The notes: generated from the letters alone by a model not told the origin. A stretch of 64,000 bases of DNA from Piscinibacter sp. XHJ-5 (GCF_029855045.1 NZ_CP123228.1:5270001-5334000), one strand, 5' to 3'; positions 19,688 through 28,768 are shown, numbered from the stretch's first letter. Made by a program: numbers and translations.

Positions 19688-20127
19688 GACACGCCGTCCG
19701 TGCTGTGCTCCCAGCGCGCAGTGCGCGTGTGGCCGTCGTCGATGAACCACATCGTGCAGCGCACCTTCAGCGGCCGGCCGCTGTCGTCGGGCCAGGCGCC
19801 TTCGAGGACCCAGGTGTCGCCGTCCTCGCGGCCGTTCCACTGCATGGTGCGACCGTCGTTGTAGAAGGCATGGAATCGGTAGCAGCCGGCGCCGTCGTCG
19901 TACCCGGCGATTTCGATGCAGGCCATCGGCTGCGCGCCCACGCGTCCCTCGAAGCGGTGGACGAGGAAGAAGCGGCCGGGCAGCCACTCGTAGCTTTCGC
20001 TGGCGGCCACCTCGGCCGCAGGGCCGAACGGACTGGCCTGCTGATGGCCCGACAGCGCCCAGCGTCCGACGAAGACGTCGAGGCGATCGTGTTGCGGGCC
20101 GCGTTGCGGGGAACTGGATTCGGGCAT
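19645..20127 (-). CDS. DUF1579-like protein
   Basis: 160 residues with the family's lipocalin-like pattern: DVFVGRWALSG, a central EWLPGRFFLVHRFEG, and a run of Trp-rich beta strands ending [20 protein letters not shown] near-perfect AAGGAGG ribosome site 6 bp from the ATG at 20127 fixes the start. DUF1579 proteins have no proven activity and are often found in stress-regulated operons. A second, divergent family member is at 32253. Confidence 0.78.
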   Translation of the reverse strand: MPESSSPQRGPQHDRLDVFVGRWALSGHQQASPFGPAAEVAASESYEWLPGRFFLVHRFEGRVGAQPMACIEIAGYDDGAGCYRFHAFYNDGRTMQWNGREDGDTWVLEGAWPDDSGRPLKVRCTMWFIDDGHTRTARWEHSTDGVSWQTFWDVSATRPA

Positions 20128-20201
20128 GGAGGCCTCCTTGTCATCGGCCATCGATGAAGCGAGCATTCGACGTGCCCGTCGCGTGTCGCCCCACGATCCC
20201 C

Positions 20202-22754
20202 TCACTCCTGCGATGCGCTGCGCAAGGTCTCCACCACCGGCCGGCGCAGGACCTCGCGCAGCCCCCACCACCCCGCCGCCAGTGCCAGCAGCGCGCCCGC
20301 CGCGCCGCCGATGATCGGCACCGTCGGCGATGCGTTCCAGTTGAACTCGAACGCATAGCGCGCCAGCGCCCAGCCGACGGCCATCGCGGCGAGCGACGCG
20401 AGCACGCCGGCCAGCGCGCCGACGCCGAGCAGCTCGGCGCGCTGCACTTGCGCGAGCAGCCGGCCGCTTGCCCCCATCGCGCGCATCACGGCGAACTCGC
20501 GCGCCCTCGCCTCGCGCGTCGCTGTGACGGCGGCGAAGAGCACGACGAGCCCGGCGGCCAGCGTGAAGCCGAACAGGAACTCGACCGCGCGGATCACCTG
20601 GTCGAGCACGCGCTGGATCTGCCCGATCGACGCCGACACGTCGATGTTGGTGATGTTCGGAAACTCGCGGCTCAGCGCGTTGTCGAAGCCGGCCTTCGGC
20701 GGCGAGCGGTAGGCCGCGATGAAGGTCACCGGCACGTCGCTCATCTGCGCACGGGGGAACATCACGAAGAAGTTGACGCGCATGGAGGCCCAGTCGACCT
20801 TGCGCAGAGTGGTGATGCGTCCTTCGGCCGGCTGCCCCGCGATGTCGAAGCGCAGCGTGTCGCCCAGCTTCAGGCCCAGCGTCTGCGCGAGGCCGTCTTC
20901 CACGCTGAGGCCGCCGGGCTCGTCGGCGACCCAGCGCCCGGCGCTGAGCTGGTTGTGCGGCGGCAGGCTGGCCGAGTGGCTGAGGTTGAACTCGCGGTCC
21001 ACCAGCCGCTTGGCGCGCTCGTCGACCATCATGTCGGGCGTGACGGTCTTGCCGTTGATCGCGATCAGGCGGCCGCGGATCATCGGGTACCAGTCGTACT
21101 GCTTGACGCCGGCGCCGTTCAGCGCGGCCCGAAACGGCTCGGCCTGCTCGGGCTGGATGTTGATGATGAAGCGATCGGGCGCATCGGGCGGCGTGGCCTG
21201 GCGCCAGCTGCCGATGAGGTCGGTGCGCAGCAGCACCAGCAGCACCAGCGCCAGCAGGCCCACGCTCAGGGCCGACACCTGCAGCACCGCGAAGGCGGGC
21301 CGCGCCGCGATCTGGCGCGTGGCCAGAACCAGCCAGCGCGGCGCGCGCGCTTCGGGCACCGCGCGGCGCAGCACCATCACGGCGATCCAGCTCAGCAGCC
21401 CGAACATCGCCACCGCGGCGGCGAAGCCACCCACGGCGATCAAGCCGAGCTTGAGGTCGGACGCCACCGCCAGCAGCAAGGCGATGAAGCCCAGCGCGCC
21501 GGCGGCCAGCACCGCGATCGACGCCGGCTTCAGCGCGCCGACGTCGCGGCGGATGACGCGCAGCGGCGGCACGCGCGCGAGCTGCAACACCGGCGGCAGG
21601 CCGAAGCCCATCAGCAGCGTGAACCCCACGCCGATGCCGAACAGCCCCGGCCACAAGGTCGGCGGCGGCAGCGAGGCGTCGACCAGTCCGGCCAGCAGCC
21701 AGACGAAGGCGTAGTGCACGCCGAAGCCCAGTGCGACACCGGCCGCGCTCGCCAGCGCCCCGATGAGCGTGAACTCCACCAGATACTGCAACGCGATGCT
21801 GCGCTGCGGCTGGCCCAGCACGCGCAGCATGGCGCAGTCGTCGAGACGACGGTTGGCGAAGTCGCGGGCCGCGATGCCGACTGCCACCGCCGACAGCAGC
21901 GCGGCCAGCAGCGCCACGAGGTTGAGGAACTTCTCGGCGCGGTCCAGCGTCTGGCGCATTTCCGGCCGGCCCGAGGCGAACGATTCGACGCGCATGCCGC
22001 GCAGCTTCTCGCTCTTGATCTGGGTCTCGGCCCAGTCGACGAAGTGGGCGACGACGTCGTCGTTGCCGGCAGGCGAGGCCACCGCGAGGCGGTAGACCAC
22101 GCGGCTCGCCGGCTGGATCAGCGCGGTGGCCGCGAGGTCGGCCTCGTTGAGCATCACGCGCGGCGCGAAGCTGGTGAAGCCGGTGCCGCGGTCGGGCTCG
22201 AGCACGATCACGTGGGCGATGCGCAGGCTCGCGTCGCCCAGCAGCAGCGCGTCGCCGACCTTCAGGTTCAGCGAATCGAGCAGCGCCGCATCGACCCACA
22301 CGGTGCCGCGATCGGGCGCGCGCGCGACGTCGCTGGCCGGCGTGCCGGGACCGGCGCCGAGCCGCAGCTTGCCGCGCAGCGGGTAGGCCTCGCTGACCGC
22401 CTTGACGCCGACCAGGCGGCTCGCGCCGCCCTTGTCGTCCGGGGCGCGGCCCATGCTCGGGAAGGTCGCGCTGGTCGCGACTGCGAGCTTCATCTCGCGG
22501 GCCTTGGTGGCGAAGGTCGCGGGGCTCGGCTGGTCGCTCGCGATGATCGCGTCGCCGCCCAGCAGCTGGCGCGCGTCGCGCGTCAGGCCGTGGTTGAGGC
22601 GGTCGGCGAAGAAGCCGACGGCGCACAGGGCCCCGACTGCCAGCGTGACCGCGACGACCAGCAGCCGCAGCTCGCCGGCGCGGAAGTCACGCGCCAGCTG
22701 GCGCCACGCGAGATGCCAGAGCGAAGCGGCGCGCAGCGGTGACGGGGTGTCCAT
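20202..22754 (-). CDS. Large FtsX-domain ABC transporter permease (YbbP-like)
   Basis: 850 residues. One N-terminal membrane helix (~30-50), a periplasmic region, an FtsX-type three-helix bundle around residues 260-400, further helices, a second periplasmic region (~510-700) and a terminal FtsX bundle. This matches the YbbP/DUF214 permeases that work with a YbbA-type ATPase in envelope lipid or protein export. No ATPase gene is next to it. The ATG at 22754 is 14 bp from the DUF2214 stop. Confidence 0.88.
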   Translation of the reverse strand: MDTPSPLRAASLWHLAWRQLARDFRAGELRLLVVAVTLAVGALCAVGFFADRLNHGLTRDARQLLGGDAIIASDQPSPATFATKAREMKLAVATSATFPSMGRAPDDKGGASRLVGVKAVSEAYPLRGKLRLGAGPGTPASDVARAPDRGTVWVDAALLDSLNLKVGDALLLGDASLRIAHVIVLEPDRGTGFTSFAPRVMLNEADLAATALIQPASRVVYRLAVASPAGNDDVVAHFVDWAETQIKSEKLRGMRVESFASGRPEMRQTLDRAEKFLNLVALLAALLSAVAVGIAARDFANRRLDDCAMLRVLGQPQRSIALQYLVEFTLIGALASAAGVALGFGVHYAFVWLLAGLVDASLPPPTLWPGLFGIGVGFTLLMGFGLPPVLQLARVPPLRVIRRDVGALKPASIAVLAAGALGFIALLLAVASDLKLGLIAVGGFAAAVAMFGLLSWIAVMVLRRAVPEARAPRWLVLATRQIAARPAFAVLQVSALSVGLLALVLLVLLRTDLIGSWRQATPPDAPDRFIINIQPEQAEPFRAALNGAGVKQYDWYPMIRGRLIAINGKTVTPDMMVDERAKRLVDREFNLSHSASLPPHNQLSAGRWVADEPGGLSVEDGLAQTLGLKLGDTLRFDIAGQPAEGRITTLRKVDWASMRVNFFVMFPRAQMSDVPVTFIAAYRSPPKAGFDNALSREFPNITNIDVSASIGQIQRVLDQVIRAVEFLFGFTLAAGLVVLFAAVTATREARAREFAVMRAMGASGRLLAQVQRAELLGVGALAGVLASLAAMAVGWALARYAFEFNWNASPTVPIIGGAAGALLALAAGWWGLREVLRRPVVETLRSASQE

Positions 22755-22768
22755 CGAGGGACCTTACC

Positions 22769-23203
22769 TCAATGCCCGATGCCGCGCGCCATGAGGGCCG
22801 CGAGCACCGGAATCAGCAGCACCAGGAGCAGCTGCGCGTTGAGCCAGCCGCGCAGGCGCAGCAGTTCGGCCTCGGCCGGCACGCCGGCACGCCGCCACCT
22901 CAGCAGCGCCGTGGTGGGAACCGCGGACAACCCGCCGACGATGGCGAAGACGACGATCTTGGCCCAGAACACCGGATTGCCCGCGTAGAACTCCCAGCCC
23001 TTGGGACCCGTGATGGCGCGCGCGAACCCCGCCAGGATGGCCACGCCGGCCATCGCGCCATAGGCCATGTCGATGCGGCCGGCCAGCTGCAGCTGGCCAG
23101 CCGTGAGGCCGGGGCGCAGCAGCGTCCATTCGGCGAACAGGATGGCGACCAGGGAGAAGACGGCGAGGTGATGGACGATGGCCAGCAGGGCGTCGTGGGG
23201 CAT
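22769..23203 (-). CDS. DUF2214 membrane protein
   Basis: 144 residues with four hydrophobic helices. The N-terminal HHLAVFSLVAILFAEWTLLRPG and the run YGAMAGVAILAGFARAITGPKG are characteristic of DUF2214 (predicted four-helix proteins of unknown function). The start is set at the ATG at 23203, preceded by AAGGAAC at good spacing; the frame's extra 20 residues upstream are not membrane-like. It probably leads a transcript into the FtsX permease gene. Confidence 0.8.
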   Translation of the reverse strand: MPHDALLAIVHHLAVFSLVAILFAEWTLLRPGLTAGQLQLAGRIDMAYGAMAGVAILAGFARAITGPKGWEFYAGNPVFWAKIVVFAIVGGLSAVPTTALLRWRRAGVPAEAELLRLRGWLNAQLLLVLLIPVLAALMARGIGH

Positions 23204-23297
23204 GAGGCAGGTTCCTTGCGGGAATGCTTCAGTGTAGGTGGGTGATGACACCCTCACCCCCACCCTACCCGGGAGCGCGACGAAACCCTCACCCCGG

Positions 23298-23321
23298 CCC
23301 TCTCCCGCGAGCGGGAGAGGG
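23298..23321. repeat. Palindromic intergenic repeat, copy 3
   Basis: CCCTCTCCCGC/GCGGGAGAGGG, a perfect 11-bp stem with a GA loop, with CCCTCACCCC directly 5'. The 208-bp gap between the LIV operon end and the DUF2214 gene holds this copy and a weaker one at 23371; nothing else is evident there. Confidence 0.85.
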
Positions 23322-23370
23322 CGAGCATCCGGTTCCGGGGCAACAAGTCGGTGACGCGCGCCACATCAAT

Positions 23371-23390
23371 CTCTCCCGCGAGCGGAAGAG
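23371..23390. repeat. Palindromic intergenic repeat, copy 4 (one mismatch)
   Basis: CTCTCCCGC/GCGGAAGAG with a GA loop: one mismatch in the 9-bp stem. It lies 21 bp beyond the stop of the LivF-type gene, a position suitable for transcript termination or 3'-end protection. Confidence 0.7.
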
Positions 23391-23411
23391 AGAGCACGAG
23401 GGTCGGCGTGA

Positions 23412-24119
23412 CTACGAACGCGCCACGGCAAGCAGTCGTTCCAGCGTCTGCGCGTCCCTCGCCAGCGCCTCGCTGGGCCCGGCATGCGCGACGCTGCCGC
23501 GATCGAGCACGACCACGCGCTCGGTCATGCCGAGAACGAGCTTCGGGTTCTGCTCGACGATCACCGCCGACAGTCCCTCGTCGCGCACCACGCGTGCGAT
23601 CGAGCGCAGCAGCTCCTCGACGATGATGGGCGCCAGCCCCTCGAGCGGCTCGTCGAGCAGCAGCAGCCGCGGATTGAGCACCAGCGCGCGCGCCACGGCG
23701 AGCATCTGCTGCTCGCCCCCGGACAGCTGCGTGCCCATGTTGGCGCGGCGCTCGGCCAGGCGCGGGAACATCTCGTAGACGCGCTTCAGGTCCCACGGAC
23801 CGGGGCGCGCCACGGCGGTCAGGTTCTCCTCGACCGTCAGCGACTTGAAGATGTTGCGCTCCTGCGGCACCCAGCCGATGCCGGCCTCGGCGCGCCGGAA
23901 GGGCGGCAGCGCGGTGATCTCGCGCCCGCCGAGCCAGATCCGCCCGGCATGGCGGCGCGTCACGCCGACGAGCGTGTTGATCAGCGTCGTCTTGCCGGTG
24001 CCATTGCGCCCCAGCAGCGCCATCGATTCGCCGGCCGGCAGCTCGAGCGTGATCCCGTTGAGCACGACCGCCTCGCCGTAGCCGGCCTCCAGGCCTTCGA
24101 CCTTCAACAGCTCAGCCAT
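23412..24119 (-). CDS. LIV-type ABC transporter ATP-binding protein (LivF-like)
   Basis: 235 residues, the normal LivF length. Walker A is GRNGTGKTT, the ABC signature is LSGGEQQ, Walker B is LLLLDEP, and the switch histidine position is replaced by Glu-Gln (VIVEQN), as is usual in LivF. It works as a heterodimer with the adjacent LivG-like ATPase at the inner membrane. Its start lies inside the livG-like gene's end (8-bp overlap), so translation is coupled. It is the last gene of the operon. Confidence 0.93.
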   Translation of the reverse strand: MAELLKVEGLEAGYGEAVVLNGITLELPAGESMALLGRNGTGKTTLINTLVGVTRRHAGRIWLGGREITALPPFRRAEAGIGWVPQERNIFKSLTVEENLTAVARPGPWDLKRVYEMFPRLAERRANMGTQLSGGEQQMLAVARALVLNPRLLLLDEPLEGLAPIIVEELLRSIARVVRDEGLSAVIVEQNPKLVLGMTERVVVLDRGSVAHAGPSEALARDAQTLERLLAVARS

Positions 24120-24870
24120 GGCCCGCTTGTCCTTCGCCGAGGTACACCGCCTTCACCCGCGGGTCGACCGAGATGCTCGCGACGTCGCCTTCGGCGAACA
24201 CCGTGCCGTTCACCAGCACCGTCACCTGCCTGGCGAAGTTGAAGACCAGGTCCATGTCGTGCTCGATCAGCACCACCGACACGTCGGCCGGCAGGCGCGC
24301 CAGGCTGTCGAAGATCTCCTGCCGCTCGCCCTCGGGGACGCCGGCCGCGGGCTCGTCGAGCAGCAGCACGCGCGGCTCGCCCGCGATCGCCAACGCGATC
24401 TCGAGCAGCCGGCGCTTGCCGTACGGAAGGACCGCCGTGCGCTGGTGCATCACGTCGGTGAGATGGAACTCGGCGAGAAGCTTCTCGCAGGCCTCGGCCA
24501 CCGCCGGATCGCGGCCCAGCGGCTGCCACCAGCGCGCGCTGTGCTTCAGGCGCTGCGCCACCGTCAGCGCCAGCGATTGCAGCGGCGTCAGCTCGCCGAA
24601 GAGCTGGTTGATCTGGAAGGTGCGGACCAGGCCGCGGCCGACGCGGCGGTGCGCCGGCGTCGAGGTGATGTCCTCGCCCTCGAGCACGATGCGCCCGGAG
24701 GTCGGCTCGATCACGCCGGTCAGCAGGTTGATCAGCGTGGTCTTGCCGGCGCCGTTGGGCCCGATCAGGGCGTGGCGTGCGCCGCGCTCCACCTTGATCG
24801 ACACCTCGTTGGTCGCGACGAGCCCGCCGAAGCGCTTGACGAGCGAATGGGTCTCGAGCACCACCGTCAT
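24112..24870 (-). CDS. LIV-type ABC transporter ATP-binding protein (LivG-like)
   Basis: 252 residues. Walker A (GPNGAGKTT), and Walker B (LLLDEPAAG) are intact. The signature position reads LPYGKRR in place of LSYGxQR, a drift from the usual LSYGxxR motif that is still common in LivG. VLIEHDMDLVF supplies the H-loop histidine. The ATG at 24870 overlaps the permease stop by 4 bases (ATGA). It supplies ATP hydrolysis to the LivHM-like pore. Confidence 0.93.
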   Translation of the reverse strand: MTVVLETHSLVKRFGGLVATNEVSIKVERGARHALIGPNGAGKTTLINLLTGVIEPTSGRIVLEGEDITSTPAHRRVGRGLVRTFQINQLFGELTPLQSLALTVAQRLKHSARWWQPLGRDPAVAEACEKLLAEFHLTDVMHQRTAVLPYGKRRLLEIALAIAGEPRVLLLDEPAAGVPEGERQEIFDSLARLPADVSVVLIEHDMDLVFNFARQVTVLVNGTVFAEGDVASISVDPRVKAVYLGEGQAGHG

Positions 24871-25850
24871 CGCGCGGCCCGCCAGGTCCACGGCTTGAGC
24901 AGCCGGTCGCGCCCCACCAGCACCAGCACGACGAGGAACAGCCCGATCCAGAAGGTCCAGTACTGCGGCGTCCACGCGGCGATGAGATCGTGCAGCAGCT
25001 TGAACGCGATCGCTCCCAACAGGCCGCCGTAGAGATAGCCGGTGCCGCCGATCACCAGCACCAGCAGCACGTCCGCGCTGCGGTGGAAGTCGAGCACGTC
25101 GAGCGACGCGAAGCCGGTGGTCTGCGCGAGCAGGGCGCCGGCCGCGCCCGCGATGCCGCCGGCGATCGTGTAGATGGCCACCAGCCGCGCATTCACCGAC
25201 AGCCCGATCGCCGAGGCGCGCAGCCGGTTGTCGCGCAGCGCCTGCAGCGACACGCCGAACGGCGAATGCACGAGACGGCGGCAGGCGAACAGCGCGAGCA
25301 GCAGCACGACGAGCGTGTAGGCATACGCGGTGCGGCCCTGCAGATCCCAGTCGAACCGGCCCAGCAGCGGCGCCATGGTCACGCCTTGCAGGCCGTCGGC
25401 GCCGCCGGTCCACTGGTCGAGGCGGTTGGCCAGCTCGTACAGCAGCGAGGCGACGCCCAGCGTGACCATCAGCCGCGTGAGATCCGAGCCGCGCAGGATG
25501 AGCGCGCTCGTCAGCAGGCCCAGCAGCGATGCCACCGCCACCGCGAAGACCAGGCCGACCAGCGGATCGGGCATGACGTGCTTGGCGAACAGCGCGGCCG
25601 CGTAGGCGCCCACGCCGAAGAAGGCGGCATGCCCCAGCGAGACGATGCCCGCGTAGCCGAGGATGAGGTCCAGCGACACCGCGAACAGCGCCAGCAGGGC
25701 GATCTCGTTGGCCAGCAGCGCGTGCTCCGGCAGCACGAACCAGGACAGCGCGAGCGCGGCGAACAGCGCGATCTCCCAGCCGCGCCAGCGGGAATGGGCG
25801 GCGAGCGCCTGCAGGACGCTCATCGACGGGCGGCCCGACACCTGGCTCAT
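24867..25850 (-). CDS. LIV-type ABC transporter permease (LivM-like)
   Basis: 327 residues with ~8-10 membrane helices. The family landmarks are IVSLGHAAFFGVGAYAAALF and the cytoplasmic coupling segment ALRDNRLRASAIGL. The start ATG at 25850 overlaps the LivH-like stop by ATGA; an internal Met at 25823 is an alternative start. It pairs with the LivH-like protein to form the transport channel for an amino acid-like or carboxylate solute. Confidence 0.92.
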   Translation of the reverse strand: MSQVSGRPSMSVLQALAAHSRWRGWEIALFAALALSWFVLPEHALLANEIALLALFAVSLDLILGYAGIVSLGHAAFFGVGAYAAALFAKHVMPDPLVGLVFAVAVASLLGLLTSALILRGSDLTRLMVTLGVASLLYELANRLDQWTGGADGLQGVTMAPLLGRFDWDLQGRTAYAYTLVVLLLALFACRRLVHSPFGVSLQALRDNRLRASAIGLSVNARLVAIYTIAGGIAGAAGALLAQTTGFASLDVLDFHRSADVLLVLVIGGTGYLYGGLLGAIAFKLLHDLIAAWTPQYWTFWIGLFLVVLVLVGRDRLLKPWTWRAAR

Positions 25851-26707
25851 CGGGCGCCCTTGCGCACGAACAGCCCCTGCGGCCGCCACAGCAGGATGAC
25901 GATCATCAGCGTGTAGACGATGAAAGCGCCGAGCTTGGGCGCGTAGTACTTGCCGAGCACGTCGGCGATGCCCAGCAGCAGCGCGGCGAGCAGGGGGCCG
26001 GTGATGGTGCTGGTGCCGCCGACCGAGACGACGATCAGGAAATAGATCATGAACTTGAGCGGGAACGTCGGGTCCAGCCCGAGCACTTCGGCGCCCAGCG
26101 CCCCGCCCAGGCCGGCGAGGCCCGAGCCGACCGCGAAGGTGAGCAGGAACACGCGGTTGACGTTGATGCCCAGCCCCGAGGCCACACGCGGATCGTCGAC
26201 CGCCGCGCGCAGCCGGCTGCCGAAGCGGGTGCGGCTGAGCACCAGCTGCAGCGCCACCGTGAGCAGCGCGCACAGCACGATGATGAAGAGCCGGTACTTG
26301 CCGATGCCGACGGCCGCGAGGTCGAAGCGCCCCGACAGGAACGCCGGCAGCTTGACGATCTGCTGCTGCGACCCGATCAGGTAGTCGACCGCGGCCACGG
26401 CCATGAAGACGAGGCCGATCGAGAACAGCACCTGGTCGAGGTGCGGCTTGCCGTACATCGGGCGGTACAGCGTGCGCTCCAGCAGGGCACCGGCGCCGGC
26501 CGCCAGCGCGAACGCGATCGGCAGCGTGGCCAGGAACGGCACGCCGGCGCGGTCCATCAGCAGCACGGTGGCGTAGCCGCCGGCCATCGCGAACGCGCCG
26601 TGCGCGAGGTTGATGAAGTTCATCAGCCCGAGCGTCACCGCCAGCCCGACGGCCAGCACGAACAGCAGCATGCCGTAGGCGATGCCGTCGAAGAGGAGGG
26701 TCAGCAT
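25847..26707 (-). CDS. LIV-type ABC transporter permease (LivH-like)
   Basis: 286 residues with ~8 helices. LMNFINLAHGAFAMAGGYA near residue 28 and the coupling motif RLRAAVDDPRVASGLGINV are those of the LivH family. Its ATG is 97 bp beyond the binding-protein gene, and that gap holds two palindromic repeats, which may lower expression of the membrane genes relative to the binding protein, a known pattern in such operons. Confidence 0.92.
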   Translation of the reverse strand: MLTLLFDGIAYGMLLFVLAVGLAVTLGLMNFINLAHGAFAMAGGYATVLLMDRAGVPFLATLPIAFALAAGAGALLERTLYRPMYGKPHLDQVLFSIGLVFMAVAAVDYLIGSQQQIVKLPAFLSGRFDLAAVGIGKYRLFIIVLCALLTVALQLVLSRTRFGSRLRAAVDDPRVASGLGINVNRVFLLTFAVGSGLAGLGGALGAEVLGLDPTFPLKFMIYFLIVVSVGGTSTITGPLLAALLLGIADVLGKYYAPKLGAFIVYTLMIVILLWRPQGLFVRKGAR

Positions 26708-26722
26708 CGGCCCTCACCCCGG

Positions 26723-26751
26723 CCCTCTCCCGCTTGCGGGATAGGGAGAGG
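26723..26751. repeat. Palindromic intergenic repeat, copy 5 (imperfect)
   Basis: CCCTCTCCCGC pairs with GCGGG...AGGGAGAGG, interrupted by a few inserted bases. It lies inside the LIV operon between the binding-protein gene and the first permease gene and is followed by a second, better copy. Confidence 0.7.
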
Positions 26752-26759
26752 AACGACTC

Positions 26760-26781
26760 CCTCTCCCGCAAGCGGGAGAGG
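26760..26781. repeat. Palindromic intergenic repeat, copy 6
   Basis: CCTCTCCCGC/GCGGGAGAGG with an AA loop, a perfect 10-bp stem, followed by TTGGGGTGAGGG, the outer arm of the consensus element. It lies 23 bp past the stop of the binding-protein gene. Confidence 0.85.
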
Positions 26782-26804
26782 ATTGGGGTGAGGGCAAACA
26801 CCCA

Positions 26805-27965
26805 TCACTTCGCCTTGCCCGGATCCTTCACACCCTTCTGTGTCTCGAACTCGACGTTGTAGAGCTGCCCGTTCACCCGCTCGACCTTGCGGATGTACAC
26901 GTCCTGCACGATGTCACGCGTCTGGGCGTCGATCAGCACCGGGCCGCGCGGGCTTTCGAACACCTGGCCCTTCATGGCGTTGAGCAGCGCCTCGCCGCCG
27001 GCGCCCTTGCTTGCCTTCAGGCCTTCCATGATCACCCGCATGCCGTCGTAGCCGCCGACGCCCATGAAGTTGGGCCGCATGCCCTTGTTGGCCTTGCCGA
27101 AGGCCTCGACGAACTTCTGGTTCAGCGCGCTCTTGTGCGCGGCCGAGTAGTGGTGCGAGGTGACGACGCCGAGCGCCACGTCGCCCATGTCGTTGAGGAT
27201 GTCGTCATCGGTCACGTCGCCGGTGGCGATGAGCCGGATGCCCGCCTTGTCGAGGCCGCGCTCGGCGAACTGCTTCATCAGCGCCGATCCGACGCCCGAC
27301 GGCACGAAGGTGAACAGCGCATCGGCGCCGGAGTCGCGCACGCGCTGCAGGAAGGGCGCGAAGTCGGGGTTGCGCAGCGGCACGCGCACCTCGGTGACGA
27401 TCTGTCCGCCGTTGAGGACGAAGCGGTCCTTGAAAGTCTTCTCGGCATCGATGCCCGGCCCGTAGTCGGTGACCAGCGTCGCGGCCTTCTTGATCTTGTT
27501 CTTCGCGGCCCACTCGGCGATGCCCAGCGTAACCTGCGGCAAGGTGAAGCTCGTGCGCACGATGTAGGGCGACGCCTCGGTGATGCTCGACGTGGCCGCC
27601 GCCATCACGACCATGGGCGTCTTGGCCTGCGTGGCGATGGGGGCGGTGGCCAGCGCCAGCGGCGTGAGGCCGAACCCGGCGAGCACCGCGACCTTGTCGT
27701 TGACCACCAGCTCCTGCGCGATGCGGCGCGTGGTGTCGGCCACGCTGGCGTCGTCCTTCAGGATCACCTCGACCTTCTTGCCGGCCACCGTGCTGCCGTT
27801 CTGCGCCAGGTACAGCTTGACGGCGGCATCGATCTGCCGGCCGGTGGACGCGAACGGGCCGGTCATCGGCAGGATGAGGCCGATCTTCACCGTGTCCTGG
27901 GCCGCGGCGGGCAGCGCCGCGGCGGTCATCGCGAGCGAGAGCGCGACGAGGGTTCTGCGTTGCAT
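26805..27965 (-). CDS. LIV-type ABC transporter substrate-binding protein
   Basis: 386 residues. A Sec signal peptide (MQRRTLVALSLAMTAAALPAAAQ) leads into a periplasmic-binding fold I protein (KIGLILPMTGPFASTGRQI, then DDASVADTTRRIAQELV). AAGGAGA lies 5 bp before the ATG. It delivers a solute to the LivHMGF-like complex encoded downstream. Such proteins bind branched-chain amino acids, but in Burkholderiales many bind aromatic acids, amides or polyamines, so the ligand is uncertain. Confidence 0.93.
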   Translation of the reverse strand: MQRRTLVALSLAMTAAALPAAAQDTVKIGLILPMTGPFASTGRQIDAAVKLYLAQNGSTVAGKKVEVILKDDASVADTTRRIAQELVVNDKVAVLAGFGLTPLALATAPIATQAKTPMVVMAAATSSITEASPYIVRTSFTLPQVTLGIAEWAAKNKIKKAATLVTDYGPGIDAEKTFKDRFVLNGGQIVTEVRVPLRNPDFAPFLQRVRDSGADALFTFVPSGVGSALMKQFAERGLDKAGIRLIATGDVTDDDILNDMGDVALGVVTSHHYSAAHKSALNQKFVEAFGKANKGMRPNFMGVGGYDGMRVIMEGLKASKGAGGEALLNAMKGQVFESPRGPVLIDAQTRDIVQDVYIRKVERVNGQLYNVEFETQKGVKDPGKAK

Positions 27966-27990
27966 GGGGTCTCCTTTTCGTCTTCGAAAT

Positions 27991-28755
27991 TCAGCGATGG
28001 GTGCGCCGGCGGATCAGGTTGGCGCCCGGAATCTTCTGCAGCGACTTGTGGCTTTGCAGCGCTTCACGCAGGTTCTTGTGCGCGATGCGCGCGTGCTCTC
28101 GCATCACCGCCTCGGCCCGCGTGCCTTCGCGTGCCACGATGGCCTCGATCACCGCACGGTGCTGGGCCTGCGCGACGACCAGCGAGTCGCGCGAGCGCGG
28201 GCTCAGCGCGCTGGCGAACACGAAGCCGCTCGGCGAGGCGAAGGGCAGCGTCTTCACGCGCTCGAGCTGGCGCTGCACCACCGCACTGCCGGCCATCTCG
28301 GACAGCAGGTCGTGCAGGCGGCTGTTCTCCTGCACGTAGACGCTGAACGAGGCCTCGCTGAGCTCCGGCTCGGCGAGCAGCGCGTCGATGCGCTCGATGC
28401 ACTCGCGCGCCTCGGTGACCAGCACCGCGCCGACACCGCGCTCGGCCGCGAGGCGCGCGGCCAGTCCTTCGAGCGTGCCGCGCAGCTCGATCGCGTCGTG
28501 GACGTCCTCCTCGGAGAAGTCCTTCACGACGAAGCCGCCGCCGGGCAGCGCGTCGAGCAGGCCTTCCTCCTGCAGCCGCACCAGCGCCATGCGGATCGGC
28601 GTGCGCGACACGCCGATGCGCTCCACCAGCGCGAGCTCGGCGATGCGCTGTCCCGGCCGCAGTTCGCCGCCGACGATGAGCTCGCGCAGCCGCAACTGCG
28701 CCTTCACCGTCTGCGACAGGCCGGACTCTTCCTGGGTGTCGATCACCGACGACAT
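27991..28755 (-). CDS. GntR-family regulator with FCD ligand domain
   Basis: 254 residues. The winged helix-turn-helix spans ~residues 18-80 (LRELIVGGELRPGQRIAELA, VERIGVSRTPIRMALVRLQEEGLL), followed by an all-alpha FCD domain. It is 25 bp upstream of the binding-protein gene in the same direction and divergent from the MetE-like gene. The shared 129-bp region holds a perfect TGTATACA palindrome, a site form typical of FCD/VanR-type regulators, so it very likely controls both transcription units. Confidence 0.92.
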   Translation of the reverse strand: MSSVIDTQEESGLSQTVKAQLRLRELIVGGELRPGQRIAELALVERIGVSRTPIRMALVRLQEEGLLDALPGGGFVVKDFSEEDVHDAIELRGTLEGLAARLAAERGVGAVLVTEARECIERIDALLAEPELSEASFSVYVQENSRLHDLLSEMAGSAVVQRQLERVKTLPFASPSGFVFASALSPRSRDSLVVAQAQHRAVIEAIVAREGTRAEAVMREHARIAHKNLREALQSHKSLQKIPGANLIRRRTHR

Positions 28756-28768
28756 GCTGGATACGCTT

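Noticed and set aside
19645..22626. A long minus-strand frame in register with the DUF1579 gene but running through the permease gene
   Set aside because: Only the last 160 residues (from the ATG at 20127) look like a real protein; the upstream part is low-complexity and lies over the FtsX permease frame.
23412..27965. Leucine/isoleucine/valine uptake as the assigned role
   Set aside because: The families fit, but the GntR/FCD control and the divergent MetE-like gene argue against assuming this substrate, so I left gene symbols blank.
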